The translations under genes were made by a program, and so were the position numbers. From JAXLYE01 sp046351595 (GTDB lineage: Bacteria > Myxococcota_A > Polyangia > Palsa-1104 > JAEUJZ01): a DNA stretch of 64,000 nt. The DNA lies in NCBI GenBank assembly GCA_046351595.1, contig JAXLYE010000002.1:806001-870000 (forward strand), written 5' to 3'. Positions 1 through 9,885 of this stretch are shown here, in pieces. How positions within the stretch are numbered: position 1 is the stretch's first letter; the number at the start of each line of letters is the position of its first letter. Below the pieces are notes generated by a model. It had not been told where the DNA came from. It saw only the letters and a program-made list of their open reading frames with translations, and did no database searches.

Positions 1-1
1 G

Positions 2-385
2 GCGCCGGTGCTGGGCGAGGCGCTGTTTGCCCGCGCCTATGACCTCGATCGCCGCGCCTGGCTGGGCCCGCTGGCCGAGATCCCGATCGGCGAGGGACCG
101 GCGCAGGCGCAGCGGCTGCTGGCGCTCCTGCCGCCGCCGGGCGCGGCCCCGGGCGCGGCGGCCGTCCCGCCGGGGGTCGCCGCCGCCCTGGCCAAGCCGT
201 CGGGCAAGGCCGCCCCCTCGGGCTCCGCGCTCGAGAAGGGCAAGACCGGCTCGCGCCTGCCCTTCGCCAAGACCAAGTGGTACACCTGGGTCGTCGCTGG
301 CGGCGTCGTCGCGCTCATCGCCGGCCTGCTCATCGCCGAGAAGGTCAGCACCGACAAGGTCGTGGTCACCGCGACCAACCGCTGA
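2..385 (+). CDS. 3' end of a gene for an unknown protein with a C-terminal membrane anchor (5' truncated by the window)
   Basis: The reading frame is open to the left edge, so the start lies outside the window. A GTG at position 8 could be read as a start, but nothing supports it. The visible 127 residues have an acidic/Arg-rich piece, then an Ala/Pro-rich linker, then one hydrophobic segment of about 20 residues (WYTWVVAGGVVALIAGLLIA) close to the C-terminus, followed by a short tail ending TATNR. This looks like a C-terminally anchored membrane protein. I recognise no family. The next gene is 280 bp downstream on the same strand, with a 12-bp repeat between them. Confidence 0.6.
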   Translation, partial: APVLGEALFARAYDLDRRAWLGPLAEIPIGEGPAQAQRLLALLPPPGAAPGAAAVPPGVAAALAKPSGKAAPSGSALEKGKTGSRLPFAKTKWYTWVVAGGVVALIAGLLIAEKVSTDKVVVTATNR

Positions 386-396
386 GCGCCCCGGGC

Positions 397-488
397 GTCG
401 ACCCGAGCGTCGACCCGAGCCTCGACCCGAGCCTCGACCCGAGCCTCGCCTGAATCGTCGACCCGAGCGTCGACCCGAGCCTCGACCG
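397..488. repeat. Degenerate 12-bp tandem repeat (GTCGACCCGAGC / CTCGACCCGAGC)
   Basis: Seven or so copies of a 12-bp unit, alternating GTCGACCCGAGC and CTCGACCCGAGC with one degenerate unit, start right after the stop codon at 385. No gene is seen between this array and the GTG at 666. Confidence 0.75.
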
Positions 489-665
489 GCCCGCCGTCGC
501 CGCCCGTCGCTACCCGGCGCCGCCCGCACCCCGGGGCGCCGCCGTATTAGCATGTTCGACGATGGGGTCTGTCTGCGGGCCGGGGGGCGCGGCCAGCCGT
601 AGCCGCGCTGTCAGCGGAGGTTCGCCGCAAGGGACGGCCGCGCCCGCGCACCGGGAGGCCGCGCG

Positions 666-2024
666 GTGACGGGGCGAGCGCCGCGGCTCGGGCGCTGGCT
701 GCTCGCGCGGCTGCTGCCGCCGCCACCGGCGCCGCCGGTCACGGATCCGCAGGAGGTCGCGCGCCTGTACCGCACCTGGCGGGCGCGGGTGCTGTACTCG
801 CTGTTCATCGGCTACGGCGCCTACTACTTCACGCGCAAGAACCTGCCGGGGGCGTCGGCGGCGCTGGCCGCGGACCTGCACCTGTCGAACACGCAGCTCG
901 GCCTGCTCGGCACGCTGCTGTACGTCACCTACGGCGTCGGCAAGTTCATAAACGGCGTGCTCGGCGACCACCTGAACCCGCGCCTGTTGATGACCGCGGG
1001 CCTTCTGCTCAGCGCCGCCTGCTGCGTGCTGTTCGGGCTGAGCTCGTCGATCGGCGCGCTGTGCGTCTTCTGGGCGCTGAACGGCTGGTTCCAGTCGCTC
1101 GGCATGCCGCCGTGCGCGCGCCTTTTGGCGAGCTGGTACAGCACGTCGGAGCGCGGCGTGATCTGGGGCATCTGGAACGCCTCGCACCAGGTCGGCGGCA
1201 TGGGCATCGCGGCGCTGACCGGGGTGCTTCTGTGGATCGGCGGCTGGCGCGCGTGCTTCTTTTTGCCGGCGCTCTTGTGCGCGGCGGTGGCGCTGCTGAT
1301 GTGGGACCGGCTGCGCGACACGCCGCGGGCGATGGGGCTGCCGAGCGTCGGCAGCTTCCGCAAAGACCCGTTCCTGGAGCCCGACGGCCGCCCGCTGTCC
1401 GACGAGCCGGAGTCGATCCGCCAGGTGCTGTTCGGGCGGGTGCTGCGCAGCCGCGCGGTGTGGCTGGTCAGCCTGATGAACCTGTTCGTCTACGTGGTGC
1501 GCTCGGGCGCCTTCGACTGGGCGCCGAAGTACCTGATCGAGGCGAAGCACGCGAGCGCGCAGACCGCGGGCCTCATCACCTCGGGCTTCGAGCTTTTGGG
1601 CATCCCGGGCTCGCTGCTGGCGGGGGTGCTGTCGGATCGGGTGTTCGGCGGGCGGCGTGCGCCGGCGTGCGTGCTGTTCCTCTTGCTGACGGCGGCGGGG
1701 CTTTGGGGGTTCTACGCGGTGCCGCCGGGGCACCCGTGGCTCGACGGGGCCGCGCTTTCGCTGGTGGGCTTTGCGATCTACGGGCCGCAGTTCCTGGTCG
1801 GCGTGCTGGTGACGGACCTGGCGTCGCCCAAGGCGGCGGCGACGGCGATCGGGCTGACGGGGCTGTTCGGGTATGCGGGGTCGGCGCTGTCGGGGGTGGG
1901 CATCGGGTACTGCATCGACCGGGCGGGCTGGGCGGGGGGGTTTGCCTGCTTCGTGCTGGCTTCGGTGATCGGCGCGGGGCTGGCGGTGCCGCTGTGGCGG
2001 GTGCGGCAGCCTTCGCTGCGGTGA
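666..2024 (+). CDS. MFS transporter of the organophosphate:phosphate antiporter type (GlpT/UhpT/UhpC-like)
   Basis: A 452-residue, 12-TM-like permease, the usual length for the major facilitator superfamily. The first helix carries YFTRKN (Arg57-Lys58), matching the RKN signature of GlpT/UhpT in which the Arg and Lys contact substrate phosphate. NGVLGDHLNPR at the cytoplasmic loop between helices 2 and 3 matches the GlpT-type loop. I infer import of a phosphorylated sugar or glycerol-phosphate in exchange for phosphate, or a UhpC-like sensor role; no uhpA/uhpB neighbours are present, so transport is more likely. The GTG start is preceded by GGGAGG with 7-nt spacing. The N-terminus is unusually long and proline-rich before the first helix. 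Confidence 0.85.
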   Translation: MTGRAPRLGRWLLARLLPPPPAPPVTDPQEVARLYRTWRARVLYSLFIGYGAYYFTRKNLPGASAALAADLHLSNTQLGLLGTLLYVTYGVGKFINGVLGDHLNPRLLMTAGLLLSAACCVLFGLSSSIGALCVFWALNGWFQSLGMPPCARLLASWYSTSERGVIWGIWNASHQVGGMGIAALTGVLLWIGGWRACFFLPALLCAAVALLMWDRLRDTPRAMGLPSVGSFRKDPFLEPDGRPLSDEPESIRQVLFGRVLRSRAVWLVSLMNLFVYVVRSGAFDWAPKYLIEAKHASAQTAGLITSGFELLGIPGSLLAGVLSDRVFGGRRAPACVLFLLLTAAGLWGFYAVPPGHPWLDGAALSLVGFAIYGPQFLVGVLVTDLASPKAAATAIGLTGLFGYAGSALSGVGIGYCIDRAGWAGGFACFVLASVIGAGLAVPLWRVRQPSLR

Positions 2025-2203
2025 TGCTGGTAGGGGAGTTGGCTTTACGGAGGAGTACGGCCCGGTGCGGGGCCTGTCGCCTTCGGGTTTCCCGCCGCTC
2101 TCGCGTCGGGAGCCCTCCGCTTCGGCGCCACCCGCACCTCTTGGGTGGATTCTGGTGCAGCTTTTGGGGAGGGTTTTGTCGGGGTAACCAGGGGTGTTGA
2201 GTC

Positions 2204-2415
2204 GGGGTGGCCCAAGACTCAGGTCGGGGTGGCCAACGTTTTAGGTCGGGGTGGCCAACGTTGCGGTCGAAGCGGGCAACGTTGCGGTCGAAGCGGGCAA
2301 CGTTGCGGTCGTCGTGGGCAACGTTGCGGTCGAAGCGGGCAACGTTGCGGTCGAAGCGGGCAACGTTGCGGTCGAAGCGGGCAACGTTGCGGTCGAAGCG
2401 GGCAACGTTGTGGTC
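2204..2415. repeat. 21/22-bp tandem repeat array, about 10 units, in a convergent intergenic region
   Basis: Ten head-to-tail units of about 21 bp (core GCAACGTTGCGGTC), nearly identical in the second half and more diverged at the left end. The array fills most of the 411-bp gap between the MFS gene and the convergent RseP-like gene, ending 20 bp from the latter's stop. The period is a multiple of three, so heptad peptides appear in several frames, but no start signal or codon bias supports translation. There are no spacers, so it is not a CRISPR. The rest of the gap (2025-2203) holds nothing I recognise. Confidence 0.9.
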
Positions 2416-2435
2416 GGGGCGGCGTTCGGCGGGGC

Positions 2436-3488
2436 TTAGCGGGGGAAGATCCAGTTGCGCAGGTCCTTGGCCATCAGCAACAGGAGCAGGCCGAGCAGGA
2501 GCACCATGCCGACGAAGTGGACGATCTGCTCGACGCGCTGGTTGACGGGGCGGCGGGTGACCAGCTCCCAGCCGAGGAACATCAGGCGGCCGCCGTCGAG
2601 CGCCGGCAGCGGCAGCAGGTTGAAGAAGCCGAGCAGCGCGCTGATCATCGCCACGAACTCCAGGCCGTCGGCGGCGCTGCGCTCGAACGAGCGCTTGATC
2701 ATCTTGGTGATGCCGACGGGGCTCTGGAAGTCGTCGATGCCGACCTTCTGGCGGCCGCTGAAGATGCGGCCGAAGCCGATCAGGTTGTTCCAGGTGATGA
2801 CCGCGGGCTGGGTCACGGCGTGGCGCAGGGCCTCGCCGAGGCCGGCGCGGCGGCGCTGGTCGATGGAGTCGAGCTCGACGCCGATGCGCCAGACCTCGCC
2901 GTCCTTGACCGGGACCAGCGACAGCGTCATGCGCTGGCCCTTGCGCTCGATCTCGACGGGGAGCGGCTTGCCCTCGGCCTTGGCGACGAGCGGCGCGACC
3001 TGGCTGGGGCCGGTGATCTTCTCGCCGTTGACGGTGAGGATGCGGTCCTCGGCGAGCATGCCGCCCTTGGCGGCGGGGCGGTCGGGCAGCACGTTGGCGG
3101 CGAGCGTGATGCGCTGGCCGGACTGGATGCCGAGGGCCAGGTACAGCCCGAACAAGAGCAGCATCGCGAAGAGGTAGTTTACGAGCGGCCCGGCGGCGAT
3201 GGTGAAGAAGCGCTGCCACGCCGGGCGGTTGGGGTAGGCGCGCGGATCCTGCGGGTTGATGGCGTCGTCCTCGGGGTTCATGCCCGCGATCTGGACGTAG
3301 CCGCCGAGCGGGATGGCGCCGATCTGGTACGCGGTCTCGCCGCGCTTGCGGCGCAGGATTGCCGGCCCGAACCCGATGGCGAAGCGGTCGACGCGCATCC
3401 CGGACAGGCGCGCGACCACGAAGTGTCCCCACTCGTGGACAATGATCAGAATGCCCAGAGCGAGGATGGCCAGCAGCAGTTGAAACAT
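2436..3488 (-). CDS. rseP: RseP-like site-2 intramembrane zinc metalloprotease
   Basis: A 350-residue member of the M50 site-2 protease family. The first membrane segment contains the zinc-binding HEWGH (His18-Glu19, His22). The last third has the second catalytic-site motif LPLPALDGGR (LDGG at 297-300), and one PDZ-like domain lies between, at about 125-195. In well-studied relatives this enzyme cuts transmembrane segments such as anti-sigma factors to release envelope-stress sigma factors. The substrate here is unknown. The start is the ATG giving MFQLLLAIL, directly before the HEWGH helix; the frame stays open upstream over the glycosyltransferase gene but that part is antisense-like and rejected. 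It lies 52 bp downstream of a glycosyltransferase on the same strand and is probably cotranscribed. Confidence 0.9.
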   Translation of the reverse strand: MFQLLLAILALGILIIVHEWGHFVVARLSGMRVDRFAIGFGPAILRRKRGETAYQIGAIPLGGYVQIAGMNPEDDAINPQDPRAYPNRPAWQRFFTIAAGPLVNYLFAMLLLFGLYLALGIQSGQRITLAANVLPDRPAAKGGMLAEDRILTVNGEKITGPSQVAPLVAKAEGKPLPVEIERKGQRMTLSLVPVKDGEVWRIGVELDSIDQRRRAGLGEALRHAVTQPAVITWNNLIGFGRIFSGRQKVGIDDFQSPVGITKMIKRSFERSAADGLEFVAMISALLGFFNLLPLPALDGGRLMFLGWELVTRRPVNQRVEQIVHFVGMVLLLGLLLLLMAKDLRNWIFPR

Positions 3489-3540
3489 GCCTAGCAGATT
3501 AGCTTGGCGAAGGGGCCGCGCCAAGCAGCCATGCGCGAGG

Positions 3541-4815
3541 CTATTGACGCTCGGGCGCGACGGTGCCCGGCGCGGCTGCGGGCGGCGGGGCGGCGGGCGC
3601 CGCGGCGTCGGCAGCGGGGCTCGTCGCGGCGAAGGCGGGCCCGAGCAGGCGCGGCGCCAGGCGCGACCAGTCGAAGGCGGCGGCGCGGGCGCGGCCCAGC
3701 GCTCGCAGGCGGGCCGCAACCCCGGCGTCGCCGTCGGCGTCGCCGTCGCTGTCGCTGTTGGCATTGGGGCGGCTGGCGAGCAGCCGGGCGAGCGCCTCGC
3801 CGAGGGCGTCGGGCGCGTCGGCGGGCACGAGCAGGCCGGCGCCGTCGAGCAGCTCCGCGACGCCGCCGACGTCGGAGGCGACGACCGGGCAGCCGGCGGC
3901 CAGGGCCTCGAGCAGCACGGTCGGCGCGCTCTCGGTGCGCCCGTCGGGCAGGCGCCGCGAGGGCAGGGCGAGCACATCGCAGCCGCGCAGCAGCAGGCGC
4001 TTCGTCTCGCCGCGCACCTCGCCGACCAGGCGCACCCGATTGCCGAGCGGCGCGGCCAGGGCCTGCAGCTCGTCGCGCTGCGGCCCGTCGCCGGCCAGCA
4101 CCAGGTCGGCGTCCAGGCCGCGCGCGTGCAGGGGCTGCAGCGCCCGGATCAGCGTGTCCAGGCCCTTGACCGGCACCAGGCGGCTCAGCGCCAGCACCGT
4201 CGGCCGCTGCAGGCCGAGCGCGCGCCGTGCGGCCTGGCGCTCGGTGTCGCTCGCGGCCAGCGCCGCGACGTCGAGGCCCATCGGCACGACCGGCCCCTCG
4301 GCGCCGGGCACGACGAGCGAGCTCGAGGTGTAGACCAGGCGGGCGCGCCGGCCGAGCCAGCGCACGACGTCGAGCCGGCCCAGGCGGCGTAAGAGATGTA
4401 TGTCGGAAGAGTGCGCGATGGCCACGTGCGGGCGCCCGGACGCGCAGAGCGCCGCGGCGACGCCGCACGGCACCAGCCAGTGCGACAAGAGCGCGTCGCA
4501 GCCCCGCAGCCGCCGCGCCGCCGAGAAGAGCAGGCGCGCCGAGAAGCTCGCGGCCGCGGCCCAGGCGGCGAGCGGGCGCGCGGCCAGCTCGTCGGGGGCG
4601 CCGCCCTGGTAGAACAGCGACGAGGGCAGGCGGCGGACGCGCAGGCCGGCGTCGTCACAGTCACGGTCCGCGGGCGCCCGGTCGGGCGCGCCGGCGGCGA
4701 TCACCTCGACGGTGTGGCCGCAGCGGAGCAGGTGGACGCACAGGCCGCGCACGAAGTGCCCGGCCGGATCCTCGGGCTCGCGCGGGTACGAGGTGGTGAG
4801 CACGCCGATGCGCAC
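3541..4815 (-). CDS. Glycosyltransferase family 4 (GT-B) protein
   Basis: 424 residues with a two-Rossmann-fold GT-B layout. The N-terminal half begins MRIGVLTTSYPREPEDPAGHFV, typical of family-4 enzymes. The C-terminal half carries ESAPTVLLEALAAGCPVVASD, an EX7E motif that binds the nucleotide of the sugar donor. Retaining transfer of a hexose to an envelope polysaccharide or lipid carrier is the likely role, though donor and acceptor cannot be read. The start is GTG, 6 bp after the stop of the upstream family-2 glycosyltransferase, with GAGG a few bases upstream, so the two are translationally linked. The last 60 residues are Ala/Pro-rich and probably disordered. Confidence 0.88.
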   Translation of the reverse strand: MRIGVLTTSYPREPEDPAGHFVRGLCVHLLRCGHTVEVIAAGAPDRAPADRDCDDAGLRVRRLPSSLFYQGGAPDELAARPLAAWAAAASFSARLLFSAARRLRGCDALLSHWLVPCGVAAALCASGRPHVAIAHSSDIHLLRRLGRLDVVRWLGRRARLVYTSSSLVVPGAEGPVVPMGLDVAALAASDTERQAARRALGLQRPTVLALSRLVPVKGLDTLIRALQPLHARGLDADLVLAGDGPQRDELQALAAPLGNRVRLVGEVRGETKRLLLRGCDVLALPSRRLPDGRTESAPTVLLEALAAGCPVVASDVGGVAELLDGAGLLVPADAPDALGEALARLLASRPNANSDSDGDADGDAGVAARLRALGRARAAAFDWSRLAPRLLGPAFAATSPAADAAAPAAPPPAAAPGTVAPERQ

Positions 4816-4821
4816 GGGGCC

Positions 4822-5745
4822 TCAGGACAGCGCGGCCTTGCGCTCGCTCGCGGGCGCGAGGGTGAGCTCGGCGGGCTCGGCGCGGTCGGCCGCCGCCGCC
4901 GGGGTCGCCTGGGCCGCCGGGACCTGCGGGAGCGTCGGGGCCTGCGGGAGCGTCTGGGCCTGCGGGAGCGTCGGGGCCTGCGGCGGCGCCGGCGCCGGGC
5001 GTGACAGCGACGTCGGCGACAGCCGCCTGCGGGCGCGCAGCCGCCACAGCAGCGAGCGCAGCACCACGAACAAGACCGGGTACAGCGCGGTGCGCAGCGA
5101 GATGCCCGAGCGCCACGCCGGCCCGTAGATCGGCCGCACCGGCACGTCGACGACGCGGGCGCCGGCCACCCACAGCCGCGCCAGCAGGTCGTTGGGGTAG
5201 CCGTAGCGCGGGAACAGGGCGTCGAGATCCACGGCCAGGAGCGCGCCGCGCGTCGCCGCCGTGAAGCCGCACTGCGAGTCGAACAGGCGGCGGTAGCCCG
5301 AGGACAGGCGGGTGAGCAGCGACAGCGCGATGTTGCCGACAAGGCGCGTCACCGGCATGGCGCGCCAGACCTCGCGGCAGGCGAAGCGGTTGCCCTTCAC
5401 GTAGTCGGCGCGGCCCTCGACGATCGGGGCGAGCAGGCGCGGCACGTCGCGCGGGTCCATCTGGCCGTCGCCGGCCATGACCAGCGTGGCGTCGCACCCG
5501 AGCGCGAGCGCGCGGCGGTAGCCGGTGGCCACGGCGGCGCCGACGCCGCGGTTGCGCTCGTGGCGCAGCACCTCGAGGCCGGGGCGCGCGGCGGCCAGCG
5601 CCACCGCGGCCGTGCCGTCGGCGCTGCCGTCGTCGACGACGAGGACGTGGTCGAGGCAGGCGGGCAGGCCGGCGAGCACCGCGGCGAGCTTGTGCCCTTC
5701 GTTGAAGGCGGGGACGACGACGGCGAGCCGGAGCCCTTGGTACAT
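4822..5745 (-). CDS. Glycosyltransferase family 2, dolichyl-phosphate mannosyltransferase-like
   Basis: 307 residues of GT-A fold. It begins with LAVVVPAFNEG, then VVDDGSADGT and MAGDGQMDP, the acidic motifs that hold the nucleotide-sugar and metal, in the order seen in DPM1/DolP-mannosyltransferase-like enzymes that transfer sugar to a polyprenyl phosphate. One hydrophobic stretch near residue 235-250 may anchor it. The tail contains an 18-bp tandem repeat translated as QAPTLP-type units. The start is ATG with AGGAG about 9 nt upstream. It is the first gene of a minus-strand group with the GT4 and RseP-like genes; a TATAAT lies about 140 bp upstream. Confidence 0.87.
   Translation of the reverse strand: MYQGLRLAVVVPAFNEGHKLAAVLAGLPACLDHVLVVDDGSADGTAAVALAAARPGLEVLRHERNRGVGAAVATGYRRALALGCDATLVMAGDGQMDPRDVPRLLAPIVEGRADYVKGNRFACREVWRAMPVTRLVGNIALSLLTRLSSGYRRLFDSQCGFTAATRGALLAVDLDALFPRYGYPNDLLARLWVAGARVVDVPVRPIYGPAWRSGISLRTALYPVLFVVLRSLLWRLRARRRLSPTSLSRPAPAPPQAPTLPQAQTLPQAPTLPQVPAAQATPAAAADRAEPAELTLAPASERKAALS
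4919..4984. repeat. 18-bp tandem repeat inside the GT2 gene
   Basis: About 3.5 copies of an 18-bp unit (GGCCTGCGGGAGCGTCGG, one variant base per copy) in the 3' part of the glycosyltransferase gene. The minus strand reads it as a Pro/Gln/Ala/Thr/Leu hexapeptide repeat. Confidence 0.85.
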
Positions 5746-5884
5746 GGCGGGAGCGCTCCTGTTCGGGGCACTGTCGGTGCGCCCGGCCGGTCCGCAGGGC
5801 CTGCGCGTCGGGGAGGAAACCGGGACGAGGACGCGGGTTCGAGCCGAGCTGGCCCGAGGGGCCCTTTAGACCTGCAATCGCGGG

Positions 5885-5890
5885 ATTATA
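5885..5890 (-). promoter_or_regulatory. Candidate -10 box (TATAAT) for the glycosyltransferase/rseP cluster
   Basis: The minus strand has a perfect TATAAT, rare in such GC-rich DNA, in the 224-bp gap upstream of the GT2 gene. No good -35 is seen at 17 bp. It would leave an untranslated leader of about 130 nt. Confidence 0.35.
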
Positions 5891-5969
5891 AAGACGTTCC
5901 GGGCGCGGGCGAGGTTGTTCGTCGGGCGCGACCGCGGCGGCGCCTCGTTCGGGGTCGATCCTCGAGGGG

Positions 5970-8063
<2,094 letters not shown>

Positions 8064-8304
8064 TGTGGACCCAGGTTATCACAGGGCCCGCCCGGTGACC
8101 ACGGGCTTGCGGCGGCTGCGCGCCTCGGTGGGAGCGGTGCGCACGGCCTGGAAACCACGGACCCGGCGCGGCCCGGTGTGCGGGGCTGTGTGGGCGGGGG
8201 CGGGCGGGGGCGCGGCCCGGTGTGCGCGGCGCACGCAGCGCCCGCGCCTGAGGGTCCGGCGCGCGGCGGTTGTGCGGGCGGCGCCTGCAGGCGAAGATCG
8301 GTCG

Positions 8305-9885
8305 GTGCTGCTCACGCTGACGTATACGCCGGACGGCCCTGCGCAGCCGGCCACCGAGCTCGGCTTCCTCCTGCACAAGCACCCGGCGCGCGTGCAGACC
8401 TTCGAGCTGTCCTTCGGGCAGGCGCACGTCTACTACCCCGAGGCGACGGCCGAGCGCTGCACCGCGGCGCTGCAGCTCGAGGTCGATCCGGTGGCGCTGT
8501 CCCGGCCGGCCGCGGGCCGCCCCGATCACGCTCCGCAGGGCCGCCCGCTCGAGCCCTACGTGAACGATCGCCCGTATGTCGCCTCGTCGTTCATGAGCGT
8601 GGCGCTGTCCGAGGTCTTCGGCGTGGCGCTGCAGGGCCGCAGCAAGGAGCGCCCGGAGCTGGCCGGGCGGCCGCTCGCGCTGCGCGCGCAGCTGGCGGTG
8701 CTGTCGTGCCGCGGCGGCGAGGCGTTCTTCCGCCGCCTGTTCGAGCCGCTCGGCTACGAGATCGCGGTGGTGCGCCACCCGCTCGACGAGCAGCACCCGG
8801 AGTGGGGCGCCAGCCGCTACCTCAGCGTCACGCTCGGCGCGCGCCGGCGGCTGTGCGAGCTGCTCGGGCACCTGTACGTCCTCATCCCGGTCCTCGACGA
8901 CGATAAGCACTACTATGTCGGCGAGTCCGAGGTCGAGAAGCTCCTGCGCTACGGCGAGGGCTGGCTGGCCGAGCACCCGGAGCGCCACCAGATCACCCTG
9001 CGCTACCTCAAGCACCGACGGACGCTGGCGCACCACGCGCTCGACCGCCTGATCACCGAGGCCGCCCCGGGTCATGGCGAAAGCGGCGACGGCGGCGATT
9101 GCAGCGAGGCGCCGGCCGGGTCCTCGGCTGCGGCGGAGCCGGACCGCCGCCTCTCGCTCGACGAGCAGCGGCAGAGCGCGGTGGTCGCCGAGCTCGGGCG
9201 GCTGCGGGCGCGGCGGGTCCTGGACCTCGGCTGCGGCGAGGCCAAGCTGCTGCGCGCGCTGCTGCACAACCCGGCCTTCACCGAGATCGTCGGCGTCGAC
9301 GTGTCGCTGCGGGCGCTGCAGATCGCCGCGGATCGGCTGCGGCTCGAGCAGCTGCCCGAGAAGCAGCGCAGCCGCATCACGCTCTTGCACGGCTCGCTGA
9401 CCTACCGCGACAAGCGCCTGGTCGGCTTCGACGCCGCCGCCGTCGTCGAGGTCATCGAGCACCTGCCGCCCGAGCGCCTCTCCGCCTTCGAGCGCGCGCT
9501 GTTCGGTGCGGCGCGGCCGCGCGCGGTGGTGCTGACCACGCCCAACGCCGAGTACAACGTGCGCTATGCGCAGCAGAACCTGTTTGTGCGCGCCGGCGGC
9601 CGCTTCCGCCACAGCGACCACCGCTTCGAGTGGACGCGCGCCGAGCTCACGGCCTGGGCGCGCGGCGTCGCCGAGCGGCACGGCTACACCGTGACGATCG
9701 CGCCGATCGGCGAGGTCGACCCCGAGCTCGGCGCGCCGACGCAGCTCGCGGTGTTCGAGCGAAAGGATGCGGGCGGCCGCGACCGGGCCCGCCCGGCCAG
9801 TGAGACAGCCGACGAGACAGCCGACGAGCCGGCCGACGAAAGAGCCGGCGAGGCGGTGCCCGCTGCGGCGGAGGGGGCGTCATGA
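8305..9885 (+). CDS. hen1: Hen1, RNA 3'-terminal 2'-O-methyltransferase of the bacterial RNA repair system
   Basis: 526 residues. The N-terminal domain begins M(GTG)LLTLTYTPDGPAQPATELG and contains LLHKHPARVQTFELSFGQAHVYYPE, the hallmark start of bacterial Hen1. The C-terminal methyltransferase domain has the SAM loop VLDLGCGE and the metal-binding set EVIEH (Glu382, Glu385, His386) with HSDH (His436/His439), as in Clostridium thermocellum Hen1. Known role: 2'-O-methylation of the 3' end at an RNA break before Pnkp seals it, protecting the repaired site from being cut again. The frame stays open to 8026, but the GTG at 8305 matches the family N-terminus. It overlaps pnkp by 4 bp (ATGA), so the two are translationally coupled. 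Confidence 0.93.
   Translation: MLLTLTYTPDGPAQPATELGFLLHKHPARVQTFELSFGQAHVYYPEATAERCTAALQLEVDPVALSRPAAGRPDHAPQGRPLEPYVNDRPYVASSFMSVALSEVFGVALQGRSKERPELAGRPLALRAQLAVLSCRGGEAFFRRLFEPLGYEIAVVRHPLDEQHPEWGASRYLSVTLGARRRLCELLGHLYVLIPVLDDDKHYYVGESEVEKLLRYGEGWLAEHPERHQITLRYLKHRRTLAHHALDRLITEAAPGHGESGDGGDCSEAPAGSSAAAEPDRRLSLDEQRQSAVVAELGRLRARRVLDLGCGEAKLLRALLHNPAFTEIVGVDVSLRALQIAADRLRLEQLPEKQRSRITLLHGSLTYRDKRLVGFDAAAVVEVIEHLPPERLSAFERALFGAARPRAVVLTTPNAEYNVRYAQQNLFVRAGGRFRHSDHRFEWTRAELTAWARGVAERHGYTVTIAPIGEVDPELGAPTQLAVFERKDAGGRDRARPASETADETADEPADERAGEAVPAAAEGAS

Noticed and set aside
2204..2415. CRISPR array
   Set aside because: The repeats are directly adjacent with no unique spacers, and no cas genes are near.
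2251..2439. Heptad-repeat peptide encoded by the 21-bp array
   Set aside because: Open in several frames simply because the period is a multiple of three; no start signal or codon preference.
2436..3977. RseP frame extended upstream beyond the ATG at 3488
   Set aside because: The extension covers the neighbouring glycosyltransferase and gives a Pro/Arg/Ser-rich peptide; the site-2 protease family starts at the HEWGH helix.
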